Shown piece after piece: positions 36,619 through 46,487 of a DNA stretch of 64,000 nt. Source of the stretch: Gammaproteobacteria bacterium (lineage in GTDB: Bacteria; Pseudomonadota; Gammaproteobacteria; Xanthomonadales; SZUA-36); assembly GCA_024279945.1 (NCBI GenBank), contig JAJRRA010000067.1, positions 1-64,000 of the forward strand, read 5' to 3'. The translations under genes were made by a program, and so were the position numbers. Every line of letters begins with the position of its first letter. Position 1 is the first letter of the stretch. Under the pieces are notes generated by a model that did no database searches, was not told the DNA's origin, and worked only from the letters and a program-made list of their open reading frames with translations.

Positions 36619-37094
36619 AATCATTATTCAAACATCAGCTGTTTCTGTTCGCCATTCTCTCTTTGCTGGTCTTGGGCCTGGCTTCCTGTGGAAGTGCACC
36701 AAAGAAACACACCCTTAAAATCCGGATTTCAGCAACCACTGACGTTAATCCCGACCTGAATACACGGCCATCTCCCATCATTTTGCACGTACTGGAACTA
36801 TCAGCCATTGATGGATTCAACCGCGCCGACTTCTTCGCGCTGACGCAGAATGATGCGGCCGCCCTGGGTGGAGATGTACTGAACAAGACCGAGATCATTC
36901 TGACCCCCGGGTCTTCCAAGGAAACGGTACTGGAACTCGACAAACAAGCCGTCTACCTGGGTTTCGTCGCTGGATACCGGGATATCGACAACTCCAGGTG
37001 GCGGGTGTCACAAGCAGTTGTTCCGGGTAAGACCGACTGGATTTCAGTCAACATTGCCAAGCAGCAAATCGAGATCATCGAAGTTAACGATTAG
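36615..37094 (+). CDS. tssJ: T6SS outer-membrane lipoprotein TssJ
   Basis: A 159-residue lipoprotein. The signal peptide ends in the lipobox LASC (LVLGLASCGS), so Cys is lipidated. The transthyretin-like domain has SATTDVNPDLNTRPSPIILHVLEL and ADFFALTQND, typical of TssJ. It anchors the TssL-TssM complex to the outer membrane. Its ATG overlaps the tagH stop (ATGA). Confidence 0.94.
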   Translation: MKSLFKHQLFLFAILSLLVLGLASCGSAPKKHTLKIRISATTDVNPDLNTRPSPIILHVLELSAIDGFNRADFFALTQNDAAALGGDVLNKTEIILTPGSSKETVLELDKQAVYLGFVAGYRDIDNSRWRVSQAVVPGKTDWISVNIAKQQIEIIEVND

Positions 37095-37104
37095 TGGGAA
37101 AAAC

Positions 37105-38436
37105 ATGTCCTGGACATCAAAAACAATCTGGTCGGAAGGCATGTTCCTCAGGCCGCAGCACTTTCAGCAACATGACCGATACCTGGAAACACTGATCGAA
37201 GATCGTTGCAGCCCCCTGCGTCCCTACGCCTGGGGTGTGCGGGAACTGGAAATCAATCAGGAAGCCCTGGGACTGGGCAAGATAGATATCGCCTCCTGTC
37301 GGGCGGTGCTTGCGGACGGCACAACGATTAATATTCCACACAGTGACGAAGCTCCTGAAGCCCTGCAACTGGACAGCAATACCCGGGACCAGACGATCTT
37401 CATCTGCCTGTTGGAAAAACGCTACGGCAGCAACGAAGTCAGCCGTGATGACAGCGATGAAAAGGATACCCGCTTGTCCGTGAATGTGATGGACATCCGC
37501 GATACCAGTGTCCCCATGAATACCAACGCGCCGATCGAACTGGGGCAAAAAAACCTGCACCTGCTGCGTGAGAGTGACGAACGCTCAGACTACACCTGTC
37601 TGGGTGTCATCCGCGTAGTGGAAGTACGCAACGACAACACGGTTGTGGTGGACCGTTCCTTCATTCCGCCGGCGCTTGACTGCCGCGACACACCACGCCT
37701 GGCGGCTTATATCCGGGAATTGCAGGGCCTGTTGAAACAACGTGGGGAGGCACTGGCCGCCCGGGTCGGTGCGGGTCATGGTGGTACCGCAGACACTGCT
37801 GATTTCATGTTGCTGCAGGTGGTTAACCGCTATGATCCGTATTTCGTGCATTTCGGCAGCCTGCCGCAACTGCACCCGGAAACCCTGTTTGGCATCTGCC
37901 TCCAACTGGCCGGTGAGCTGAGCACATTCACCAGCCCCGGTAAACGGCCGGGTGTGTTCCCCGTCTACGATCATGAAGATCTCGCCGGGTGTTTTGAACC
38001 CCTGATGTCCGAGTTGAGACATGCGCTCAGCGCGGTGCTGGAACAAAACGCAATCAACATCGAACTGGTGCTCAAGAAAGGAGGCATTCGCAAAGCCACG
38101 ATCGAAGATAAACAGCTATTTGATGATGCTTACTTTGTGCTGGCGGTCAAAGCAGACATGCCCACTGAAGAGATCAGGAACCTCATCCCCCTGCAGGCCA
38201 AAATTGGTTCCCCCAACAAAATTATTGACCTGATTAAATTGCAGATTACCGGGGTTGGCATGGATCCCTTGCCAGTTGCGCCGCGCCAGATCCCTTTTCA
38301 CGCCGGTTTCCAGTATTTCGAATTGGACAAACGCGGCGACATGTGGCAACAACTGAAGCAGGCCGGAGCGCTGGCGTTACACGCGGGCGGCAACTTCCCC
38401 GGTATCGAATTTGAACTATGGGCCATTAGAGCATAA
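37105..38436 (+). CDS. tssK: T6SS baseplate protein TssK
   Basis: A 443-residue TssK, which links the baseplate to the membrane complex. The diagnostic start is MSWTSKTIWSEGMFLRPQHFQQHDRYLE. Later come FLLQVVNRYDPYFVHFGSLPQLHPETLFGICLQLAGELSTF, and the C-terminal FHAGFQYFELDKRGDMWQQL with GIEFELWAIRA. The ATG at 37105 follows GGGAAAAA and lies 10 nt after the tssJ stop. An in-frame start at 37018 would overlap tssJ and add unrelated residues. Confidence 0.95.
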   Translation: MSWTSKTIWSEGMFLRPQHFQQHDRYLETLIEDRCSPLRPYAWGVRELEINQEALGLGKIDIASCRAVLADGTTINIPHSDEAPEALQLDSNTRDQTIFICLLEKRYGSNEVSRDDSDEKDTRLSVNVMDIRDTSVPMNTNAPIELGQKNLHLLRESDERSDYTCLGVIRVVEVRNDNTVVVDRSFIPPALDCRDTPRLAAYIRELQGLLKQRGEALAARVGAGHGGTADTADFMLLQVVNRYDPYFVHFGSLPQLHPETLFGICLQLAGELSTFTSPGKRPGVFPVYDHEDLAGCFEPLMSELRHALSAVLEQNAINIELVLKKGGIRKATIEDKQLFDDAYFVLAVKADMPTEEIRNLIPLQAKIGSPNKIIDLIKLQITGVGMDPLPVAPRQIPFHAGFQYFELDKRGDMWQQLKQAGALALHAGGNFPGIEFELWAIRA

Positions 38437-38441
38437 TCACC

Positions 38442-39779
38442 ATGCATGATCCCAATGATCCTTTTGGCGGGCCAGACGACAGTGATCGCACCATTATCCG
38501 CCCGAACCCCGGACGGCGAGCGGCCAGCCAGAGCCAGCCCCGCGAAGCAGCCGTTGTAAGTAGCCCCGGGCCGCTGATTGACACCACTGAACTTTCCGGC
38601 CTGAATCCCCTGGAAAAATCTGCATTGCTGCTGCTTAACCTACTTGGCCAGATTCGAAACACCTCGTCACACCCCAACCCCACGGCTCTCCATCAACAAC
38701 TGGCAAGTGAAATCCGGCAATTCGAATCCAGAGCTCAAAAATCCGGCATTGCCCCTGAAACGATTTTCACCGCTCGCTACATTCTGTGTACTACGGTGGA
38801 TGAATTTGTATTGAGCACGCCATGGGGCGCAGCGAGCATCTTTCATAACCAGAGCCTGCTCCGCCTGTTTCACCAGGAAACCAGTGGTGGTGAAAAGTTC
38901 TTCCTGTTACTGGACAAGCTCATTCACGACCCGGCCAAGAATATTGATCTGCTGGAACTGATGTATGTTTGCCTGTCACTGGGCTTCCAGGGACGCTACC
39001 GGGTGGAAACGGACGGTACCAGCAAGCTGGAAGCCATTCGGGAGAATCTCTACCGCACCATCAGGAATTACCGGGGTGACAGCGAAATGGCACTTTCGCC
39101 ACACTGGAAAGGAGTCGACAAAAGCCTGGTAAGCAAGACCGTGCGAATGCCCATGTGGGCGATCATTTCGATCGTTCTTGCCGTACTGGCCTTCATTTTT
39201 ATTGCCTTTAGCTTCAGTCTTAATCGCAGCACTGAACCCTTGTATGTCTCTTTGAGCACAACCGGCATGGAAGAAAACCTGTTACCTAACAGATCCCTGG
39301 CGCCACCACCGGTACGGCGCATCAAAGATCCGGCCCCCGAGCGTTTCAGCCTCAAAAAATTTCTTGGGCCCGAAATTTCCCGGGGCCAGGTAACGGTCGA
39401 TGAACAGCCCGACAAAACCATTGTCCTGATTCAGGGGGACGGCCTGTTTGATTCCGCTGTGGATGTAATCAAGCCTGCTTTTTTGCCTATTCTTCGCCGT
39501 ATTGCTGAGGGACTGAGACAGACAAAAGGCCGAATCCAGGTGACGGGACATTCGGACAATGTACCAATTTCAACCCGGCGATTCCCCTCAAACCGCAGCT
39601 TGTCCCAGGCCAGGGCTGACGAAGTTGTCCGGGTTCTTAAAGACCAGGTGCGTGATGGCAGCCGCCTGAGTGCGCTGGGTATGGCTGATACCAAACCCAT
39701 TGCCTCCAACGCCACGGCGCAAGGCAGGGCGCAAAACCGCCGGGTAGAAATCACCGTATTTGAACGGATGCGGAGTTAA
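38442..39779 (+). CDS. tssL: T6SS membrane protein TssL with OmpA peptidoglycan-binding domain
   Basis: A 445-residue evolved TssL. The cytoplasmic DotU/IcmH domain (about 40-220) has LLNLLGQIRN, FTARYILCTTVDEFVLSTPWG and LLDKLIHDPAKNIDLLELMYVCLSLGFQGRYR. One transmembrane helix (about 237-258, MWAIISIVLAVLAFIFIAF) follows. The periplasmic OmpA-like domain has VTGHSDNVPI, SLSQARADEVVRVL and RAQNRRVEITV. It anchors the secretion complex to peptidoglycan. It is 5 nt after tssK. Confidence 0.95.
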   Translation: MHDPNDPFGGPDDSDRTIIRPNPGRRAASQSQPREAAVVSSPGPLIDTTELSGLNPLEKSALLLLNLLGQIRNTSSHPNPTALHQQLASEIRQFESRAQKSGIAPETIFTARYILCTTVDEFVLSTPWGAASIFHNQSLLRLFHQETSGGEKFFLLLDKLIHDPAKNIDLLELMYVCLSLGFQGRYRVETDGTSKLEAIRENLYRTIRNYRGDSEMALSPHWKGVDKSLVSKTVRMPMWAIISIVLAVLAFIFIAFSFSLNRSTEPLYVSLSTTGMEENLLPNRSLAPPPVRRIKDPAPERFSLKKFLGPEISRGQVTVDEQPDKTIVLIQGDGLFDSAVDVIKPAFLPILRRIAEGLRQTKGRIQVTGHSDNVPISTRRFPSNRSLSQARADEVVRVLKDQVRDGSRLSALGMADTKPIASNATAQGRAQNRRVEITVFERMRS

Positions 39780-39797
39780 TGCAGGACACTACACCAG

Positions 39798-42700
39798 ATG
39801 AATGAACTGATTGCACGTCTCATTTCCCTCGGCTTGTTCAAGTATCTGGGGATCGGCTCCGTTGGAGTGCTGATCTGGTATACAGGACCGTATATTAGTT
39901 TTCTTCGCCCGATACTCAACCGCATCATCGCGATTGCGATCGTTATGGTGGGGTTTCTCTTTTACCTGTTGATCCGCAAGCTGCTATCCCGGCGTAAGGA
40001 AAAACGGATGTCGGATGATCTCGCGGCCAGTGCAGATGGCGGTAGCGATCCATCCCGGGAACGCAGCAATGAAGAAATCGCCACGCTGAAGGAAAAATTC
40101 GACGAGGCGCTCCAGATCCTGCGCAAGAGCGGCAAAGGCAAATACCGTGACGGATCACTGTATTCCCTGCCCTGGTACATGATCATCGGGCCGCCGGGTG
40201 CGGGCAAGACCACCTTGCTGGTGAATTCTGGCCTGCAATTTCCGCTGGCTGAAAAAATGGGCATGTCCAAACTTCAGGGTGTGGGCGGAACCCGCTTCTG
40301 CGACTGGTGGTTCACCGATGAAGCCGTCATCGTCGACACTGCCGGGCGCTACACTACCCAGGACAGTGACGAGACGGTGGATAATGCCGCCTGGATGGGT
40401 TTCCTCAGGATGCTCAAGAAGAACCGCAAGCGGCGGCCCATCAACGGCATTATCGTCGCCATCAGTATTGATGAATTGACGCGACAGAGCGAAGTGGACC
40501 GGGAGCGAGCTGCAACCGCAGTCACGCAACGAATACAGGAACTGTATGAACAGTTGGGTGTTCGTTTTCCGATCTACGTCATGTTCACCAAGTGTGACCT
40601 GCTATCCGGTTTCATGGAGTTTTTCAGTGACCTGGACCGGCACGAGCGGGAACAGGTCTGGGGCACAACTTTCCCGGTATCCTCTGACCCACTCCAGCTA
40701 CTCGATACCGAGTTGGAACTGCTGCAGCAACAACTCCAGGTACGTCTCGTGCAGCGACTGCAACAGGAACGGGATCCGCGAAGACGCAACCTGATCTACA
40801 ATTTCCCCGGCCTGGTCAACTCGGCAAAACCCCTGGTCAGCGATTTTATCGAGCGCGTGTTCAAGCCCAGCCGCTATACCACCACACCGTTCCTGCGTGG
40901 TGTCTATTTCACCAGCGGCACCCAGGAAGGGACGCCGTTTAACCGCCTGATCAGCCAGTTAGCGCGTAACTTCAGCCTGAGCAACGCCAGCGCCCACAGC
41001 GGCCCGATGCAGGGGAAAAGTTTTTTTATCAAGGATTTGCTCAGCCGGGTCATTTTCGGTGAGTCTGGTCTGGCTGGAGCCAACCTGAAAGCCGAGCGTG
41101 TCTACGGCTTGCTCCGGACCGCTGGATTCGTGGCCCTGGCTATCGTGCCCCTGGTTCTGATCGGCCTGTGGTGGATGAGCTCTTCCAACAATCATGGATT
41201 GATGAAAAACCTGGACACTGAAGCGGCAAGCCTGAAAGAGCAAATACAACAGGTGTCACCAGGAAACCATTCCCTGATCAGCGTTTTGCCTGCATTGAAC
41301 GAAGCGCGTGAGTTGCCCGCCGGTTATGCCGCGCAGTCCGAGTCCGTGCCGATGAGCATGAGATTCGGGCTTTACCAGGGCAACCGGCTGGCCAGGAATC
41401 TGACCGTTCCAGCCTACAGAAGGTTACTTGAGAACGCCTTCCTGTCCCGCTTGATGATCCGCCTGGAACAACAATTGAAGTCGAGCCTGAACAGCCCGGA
41501 AATGGCTTATCAGACACTCAAAACCTACCTGATGCTGGGTGATGATGAACGCCTGGACCCTGCCTATGTCAAGCGCTGGATCACCGCCGACTGGAGAAAG
41601 AATTTTGGCCGCAGCCTGTCCAGGGAACAATATGAACAACTAAGCGCCCACCTCGATGCATTGTTAAGCCTGCGACCCATCACCACACCGTTTGACCTTG
41701 ACCGGAACCTGGTTGAACGCGTGCGTGGACTACTTGAACAAACCTCTCCCGCCCAACGCGCCTATGCGATGATCAAAAGTGAGTTGCTCACACAGGGAGA
41801 GGAATTTACCGTTGCCTCTGCGGGCGGCCCCGATGCCAGGCAGGCCCTTATCCGCTTGAGCGGTGAACCGCTGAACCGGGGGGTGCCGGCAATGTTTTCA
41901 CCGGACGGCTACTACCAGTCCTTCATCCCAACCGAAAAACGGGTTATTGATGAACAGGAGGATGAGTTCTGGGTTTTCGCAACCGATGCGATAAATTCAT
42001 CTAAAGTGGATGCGGTTGAACTGACCAGCCAGGTGTCAAACCTGTATTTCCAGGATTACATTGATACCTGGTGGCGTTTTCTGGGAGATGTTCGGATCCG
42101 GCCCTTCGGCAATTTCACTGAAGCGGCAGAAATTCTCAGAATACTCACCAGCGATGCCTCACCACTGGTCCTGCTGTTACAGGGTGCTGCTGAAAAAACC
42201 AGCCTGGTGCCCGATATGCCCGGTGCGGATGAAGAAGAAAGCGATGGCTCACTGATGACTGCTGTCGGCAGCCTGTTCCAACCGGATGGCGATGGAGAGA
42301 CTGTCGCAGCAAATCCAATTGTCGTGGATCGGGCGTTTGAAGCCCTGAACGGCTTCGTCATCGGGCGCGACAATCAGTCGTCTCCAATACTTGGCATAAA
42401 GGAAGATATCAGGGAACTGTATTTCTATATCAATACCATGGCCCGTGGCGGAACCGGGGCTGCAACCGCCGGCGCCCAACAGGAAATTGGTGGTGCGGTC
42501 AACAAGATCAGGATGTCTGCCAGCTATGCTCCCGAACCGGTGAGCGATTGGATAAACGAACTGGCGGATCAAAGCGAAGGCCTGATTGCCGGCAAGACCA
42601 TGAGTGTTCTGGATGCCCGGTGGCGCTCCGAAGTCGTTCCTTTCTGCCGCAGAGCCATCGCCAACCGCTATCCCTTTACCCTGGATAGTGATAGCGAGGT

Positions 42701-43304
42701 CTCGCTGCAGGATTTCGGCCAGTTTTTCGGGCCGGGTGGCAAACTCGATCAGTTTTTTAACAATAACCTGGCCGAGTACATCAACACCAATGCCAGCCCC
42801 TGGCGGGTTAAGTCGAGCGTTTCCGATGTCATTCACATCAACTCGGCGGCACTCAGTCAAATGCAACTGGCACGGGCCATCCAGCGGGCCTTTTTCTCCC
42901 AGGGCGGCAATATGCCCGCCACCAGCTTTGATCTGAAGCCGGTGCGTATGGATCCCAACACCACACATTTCATGCTCAATATTGATGGCCAGCGAATCAA
43001 TTACAGCCATGGCCCGCTGGTCAGCCAAACCCTGAAATGGCCCAGTAGCAGCACCTTCAGCCAGGTACAGATTCAATTCAGCCCGGAAACCTCGAGCGGC
43101 GGTTCCCGGACTGAAAATGGGGCGTGGGCATGGTTCCGCATGCTGGACAGTTCGAACATTGAGGCCGGTGCCACGCCCGAGCGGTTCAAGATCACCTTCG
43201 TTCTGGCTGACCGCTGGATTACTTATGACCTGATCGCGCGCAGCGCCTATAACCCGTTTAATCTGTCGCAGCTTCGATCCTATCGCTGTATATCGAACTT
43301 ATGA
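39798..43304 (+). CDS. tssM: T6SS inner-membrane protein TssM (IcmF)
   Basis: A 1168-residue core membrane protein. Two N-terminal transmembrane helices (about 15-60) and a third (about 443-461, FVALAIVPLVLIGLWWM) frame the cytoplasmic domain. Walker A is GPPGAGKT (131-138) and a DTAGRY motif follows near 180, so NTP binding is likely kept. The large periplasmic part ends in the IcmF C-terminal domain that contacts TssJ. Its stop overlaps the tagF start (ATGA). Confidence 0.96.
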   Translation: MNELIARLISLGLFKYLGIGSVGVLIWYTGPYISFLRPILNRIIAIAIVMVGFLFYLLIRKLLSRRKEKRMSDDLAASADGGSDPSRERSNEEIATLKEKFDEALQILRKSGKGKYRDGSLYSLPWYMIIGPPGAGKTTLLVNSGLQFPLAEKMGMSKLQGVGGTRFCDWWFTDEAVIVDTAGRYTTQDSDETVDNAAWMGFLRMLKKNRKRRPINGIIVAISIDELTRQSEVDRERAATAVTQRIQELYEQLGVRFPIYVMFTKCDLLSGFMEFFSDLDRHEREQVWGTTFPVSSDPLQLLDTELELLQQQLQVRLVQRLQQERDPRRRNLIYNFPGLVNSAKPLVSDFIERVFKPSRYTTTPFLRGVYFTSGTQEGTPFNRLISQLARNFSLSNASAHSGPMQGKSFFIKDLLSRVIFGESGLAGANLKAERVYGLLRTAGFVALAIVPLVLIGLWWMSSSNNHGLMKNLDTEAASLKEQIQQVSPGNHSLISVLPALNEARELPAGYAAQSESVPMSMRFGLYQGNRLARNLTVPAYRRLLENAFLSRLMIRLEQQLKSSLNSPEMAYQTLKTYLMLGDDERLDPAYVKRWITADWRKNFGRSLSREQYEQLSAHLDALLSLRPITTPFDLDRNLVERVRGLLEQTSPAQRAYAMIKSELLTQGEEFTVASAGGPDARQALIRLSGEPLNRGVPAMFSPDGYYQSFIPTEKRVIDEQEDEFWVFATDAINSSKVDAVELTSQVSNLYFQDYIDTWWRFLGDVRIRPFGNFTEAAEILRILTSDASPLVLLLQGAAEKTSLVPDMPGADEEESDGSLMTAVGSLFQPDGDGETVAANPIVVDRAFEALNGFVIGRDNQSSPILGIKEDIRELYFYINTMARGGTGAATAGAQQEIGGAVNKIRMSASYAPEPVSDWINELADQSEGLIAGKTMSVLDARWRSEVVPFCRRAIANRYPFTLDSDSEVSLQDFGQFFGPGGKLDQFFNNNLAEYINTNASPWRVKSSVSDVIHINSAALSQMQLARAIQRAFFSQGGNMPATSFDLKPVRMDPNTTHFMLNIDGQRINYSHGPLVSQTLKWPSSSTFSQVQIQFSPETSSGGSRTENGAWAWFRMLDSSNIEAGATPERFKITFVLADRWITYDLIARSAYNPFNLSQLRSYRCISNL

Positions 43305-44053
43305 GCATTGAAGGCGGCCAGAACGAATTTGGGTACTTCGGCAAACTCCCGACCCTGGGTGACTTTGTTCATCAAGTACTGCCCCAGGACTTTGCCAACG
43401 GGTGGCATGAGTGGCTGCAACAGTCCATGGCCTCTGCGCGCCAGGCGCTGGGAGATGACTGTCTGACGTACTACCTCAACTGCCCGGTGTGGAAATTTCT
43501 GCTGTCACCGGGTGTGTGCGGCGTCCAGGCGGTGGCAGGGCTCACTATTCCCAGCGTTGATAAAGTGGGCCGGTATTTCAATTTCACCCTTGCTACCGTT
43601 CTGCCAGTGGGTATTGACCCATGCACTTACGCTCTGAATAACCGGGATGGACTGGCGGAACTGGAAAACCTGGCTCTGGATATCCTGGAGGAAGACTATC
43701 CGCAACAAGAGATAGAATTGAAAGTCCGTGACTTGTCTCTCCAGTTCAAGACTGCAAGCGCAGCCTGCCATGATATCGAAGCCGGTGCCGGATTTATCCG
43801 GACATCCCAGAATGAAGCATTGCCTTTCGCCGATCATGCGGGTGGATTGCTCTCCCACCTGATCACCCGTGATCTTGGAGACTACAGCATATGGTGGTAC
43901 GGCCAGACCGGCCAGACCCGGTCACAAATGGTTGTCTGCAGCGGTTTACCTTCTGACGAAACATATTTACGCCTGCTTTCCCTGGAAGAACCCCCGGAAG
44001 CGCAAGCAAGAGAACTGGACCCCATCGACAAAATCATCGCCGGTGAAGTCTGA
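43301..44053 (+). CDS. tagF: T6SS post-translational regulator TagF
   Basis: A 250-residue TagF. The N-terminal segment EFGYFGKLPTLGDFVHQVLPQDFANGWHEWLQQSM and the VWKFLLSPGVCG and VGRYFNFTLA segments are typical of the family. In Pseudomonas aeruginosa TagF represses T6SS assembly after translation. It is coupled to tssM by ATGA overlap and followed closely by the PP2C phosphatase gene; in some species TagF and PppA are fused, supporting a joint role. Confidence 0.93.
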   Translation: MSIEGGQNEFGYFGKLPTLGDFVHQVLPQDFANGWHEWLQQSMASARQALGDDCLTYYLNCPVWKFLLSPGVCGVQAVAGLTIPSVDKVGRYFNFTLATVLPVGIDPCTYALNNRDGLAELENLALDILEEDYPQQEIELKVRDLSLQFKTASAACHDIEAGAGFIRTSQNEALPFADHAGGLLSHLITRDLGDYSIWWYGQTGQTRSQMVVCSGLPSDETYLRLLSLEEPPEAQARELDPIDKIIAGEV

Positions 44054-44055
44054 GC

Positions 44056-44805
44056 TTGAGTAGCCTGATGTCCTCTTTTATATCTTCATCCGCCACCCAT
44101 GTCGGCATGGTGCGAAAAGTGAACGAAGATTCGTTCATCAGCCGTGATGATATCGGCCTGTGGGCTGTTGCGGATGGTATGGGTGGTCACCAGGCCGGTG
44201 ATATGGCCAGCCAGTTGGTAACAAACTCGCTGGGCGCGGTGCCGTTAAGCCGGGATATCAGCGAATTACTGCACGCCACCAAGGCTGCCCTCTACTCAGC
44301 CAACTCGGAATTGATCAGCATGGATGGGCAATTTGATTCAAAACGTGTCCCCGGCAGCACCGTGGTGGTTCTTCTCATCAGCGGTAATGAGGCCGTTGTC
44401 GTGTGGGCGGGTGACAGCCGCATCTATCGCCTCAGGCACGGCCAGGCTGAACAGATCACCCGGGATCACAGTCACGTGCAGGAACTCGTGGACCAGCAAC
44501 TGATCAGCCCGGAAGCAGCCGAATCCCACCCCATGGCCAACGTCATTACACGGGCAGTCGGCATTGAGGATCCACTGGAACTTGACGTTCTGCACCTGGA
44601 CTGCAGGGAAGGCGACCAGTTCCTGCTGTGTTCGGATGGATTGAGTCGCCTGCTTTCCCTGGAAGAAATCCGGAATTTGATGCAAACCACAACGCTTGAA
44701 GAGTCTGTTCAGACCTTGATCCATACGGCACTGGTGCGGGGGGCGCCGGATAATGTGACCGTCATATCTGTGCAAAGCGACGACGACCGAACCGTCGTGT
44801 ATTAG
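44056..44805 (+). CDS. pppA: PP2C-type Ser/Thr phosphatase PppA of the T6SS
   Basis: A 249-residue PP2C phosphatase. Metal-binding motifs are VRKVNEDSF, WAVADGMGGHQAGDMAS and the C-terminal FLLCSDGLSRLLS and GAPDNVTVISV. It reverses PpkA phosphorylation of the FHA protein. Start is a TTG at 44056 or the ATG at 44068; both give an intact domain. It ends the plus-strand T6SS operon. Confidence 0.93.
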   Translation: MSSLMSSFISSSATHVGMVRKVNEDSFISRDDIGLWAVADGMGGHQAGDMASQLVTNSLGAVPLSRDISELLHATKAALYSANSELISMDGQFDSKRVPGSTVVVLLISGNEAVVVWAGDSRIYRLRHGQAEQITRDHSHVQELVDQQLISPEAAESHPMANVITRAVGIEDPLELDVLHLDCREGDQFLLCSDGLSRLLSLEEIRNLMQTTTLEESVQTLIHTALVRGAPDNVTVISVQSDDDRTVVY

Positions 44806-44903
44806 TAATTTATCCGTTCTGGAAGCTGGAAACACTTGCCAGATCGACAAGGCACGATAAACTCACTGCGTCTGCTAAAAAATATAAGTCAAAACTCACA
44901 AAA

Positions 44904-46148
44904 ATGAAAGACTACTCAGGCTTCAAGCTGATTCGAAACGCCCTGTCCGGCCATCGTAACTGGCCGCGTATGTGGCGCGATCCGGAACCCAAAAAGCATT
45001 ACGATGTGGTCATCATCGGCGCCGGCGGACACGGCCTGGCCACAGCTTATTACCTGGCGAAATACCAGGGCGTCAAAAATATCGCTGTGCTGGAAAAAGG
45101 CTATCTGGGTGGTGGCAATACCGGTCGCAATACCCAGGTCAGCCGGTCGAACTACTTTTACCCGGAAAGCGGCGCCTTCTATGAGCACTCACTGAAGCTG
45201 TTCGAAGACCTGGCTCAGGAAATTAATTTCAACGTAATGTTCAGCCAGCGCGGTGTTTTGGCGATCTGTAACAGCCACCACGAAATGGAGATATACCGCC
45301 GCTGGGCCAATGCCATTGCGATGAACGGCACGGATTCAGAGATACTGACGCGCGAAGATATTAAAAAGCGGGCCCCCTACGTCAACCTGGATTGCCGCTT
45401 CCCGATCTGGGGTGGTTTTATTCAGAAAAGGGGCGGAATATCACGCCACGATGCGGTCGCCTGGGGTTACGCGCGGCAAGCTTCTGCCGCCGGTGTAGAT
45501 ATCATCCAGCAATGTGAAGTAAGCGGACTGCAAACCAGTGACAGCCGCATCACCGCAGTTGAAACAAACCGGGGAACGATCTCCGCGGACAAGGTGGCCT
45601 TGTGTGTAGCTGGCCACAGCAGTCAACTGGCTGCAATGGCCGGTTTGCGCCTGCCCATCACCAGTATCGCCCTGCAGGCTATGGTGACAGAACCCGTGCG
45701 GCCCATCTTTCATACCTGCCTGGTGTCGGCGCACATCCACGTCTATGTCAGTCAATCCGACCGGGGTGAAATTGTGATTGGCGGCGGCGCAGACCTGTAT
45801 AACTCTTTTGCACAACGCGGGAGTCTGCCGATCCAGCATGAAAATATTAGTGCCTTGCTTGAGCTGTTACCGATTTTCAGCCGGCTGCGCTTGATGCGCC
45901 AGTGGGCCGGTATCTGCGACATGGCCTATGACGTCAGCCCCATCGTCGGCAAGACTGAGATTGAAAATCTGTATATTTCTACCGGTTGGGGAACCGGCGG
46001 TTACAAGGCCATACCGGCCGGCGGCGACACCCTCGCCTGGACCATTGCCCATGACCAACCGCACGAATTGCTCAAACCCTTCCAACTGGATCGTTTCGAA
46101 AGCGGATGCCTGATTGATGAAGGCGCCGCTTCGGGAGTAGCGCATTAG
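44904..46148 (+). CDS. soxB: Sarcosine oxidase beta subunit
   Basis: FAD/FMN subunit of the heterotetrameric sarcosine oxidase, which oxidises sarcosine to glycine with transfer of the methyl group to tetrahydrofolate. 414 residues. The FAD dinucleotide motif is VVIIGAGGHGLATAYYLAKY (about 34-53). GGISRHDAVAWGYARQ holds the histidine (His182) expected to carry covalent FMN. The C-terminal STGWGTGGYKAIPAGGDTLAW is typical. First gene of soxBDAG-purU. Confidence 0.96.
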   Translation: MKDYSGFKLIRNALSGHRNWPRMWRDPEPKKHYDVVIIGAGGHGLATAYYLAKYQGVKNIAVLEKGYLGGGNTGRNTQVSRSNYFYPESGAFYEHSLKLFEDLAQEINFNVMFSQRGVLAICNSHHEMEIYRRWANAIAMNGTDSEILTREDIKKRAPYVNLDCRFPIWGGFIQKRGGISRHDAVAWGYARQASAAGVDIIQQCEVSGLQTSDSRITAVETNRGTISADKVALCVAGHSSQLAAMAGLRLPITSIALQAMVTEPVRPIFHTCLVSAHIHVYVSQSDRGEIVIGGGADLYNSFAQRGSLPIQHENISALLELLPIFSRLRLMRQWAGICDMAYDVSPIVGKTEIENLYISTGWGTGGYKAIPAGGDTLAWTIAHDQPHELLKPFQLDRFESGCLIDEGAASGVAH

Positions 46149-46184
46149 CCCGGCTTAAAAAGCCCGGACTAGGACTGAAGAATC

Positions 46185-46487
46185 ATGCTGAGAATTCCCT
46201 GCCCATGGTGTGGAGAGCGCGACCAGACTGAATTTCAATTTGGTGGTCAAAGCCACATCGCCCGGCCCGAAAACCCGGCTGAGGCCAGTGATGCACAATG
46301 GGCCGACTACCTGTTTTATCGTGAAAATCCCAAGGGCATTCACTACGAACGATGGGTACACAGTTTCGGCTGCCGCCAGTGGTTCAATTTGGCCCGGGAC
46401 ACGGTCACCCACGAAATCAGCGAAGCCTACAAAATGGGAGAACAGCCGGCGGTTCGCATCAATGGCAGGGGGGCAGACCCCGTATGA
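46185..46487 (+). CDS. soxD: Sarcosine oxidase delta subunit
   Basis: A 100-residue subunit with the zinc-binding pattern CPWCGERDQTEF near the start and HSFGCRQWFNLARDT later. FLYRENPKGIHYERWVH-like spacing is typical of SoxD. It packs against the alpha and beta subunits. Its stop overlaps the soxA start (ATGA). Confidence 0.95.
   Translation: MLRIPCPWCGERDQTEFQFGGQSHIARPENPAEASDAQWADYLFYRENPKGIHYERWVHSFGCRQWFNLARDTVTHEISEAYKMGEQPAVRINGRGADPV

Noticed and set aside
44880-44903. TCACA half-site just before soxB as a fourth CRP site
   Set aside because: The left half (TAAGT) does not match TGTGA, and it is too close to the start codon.
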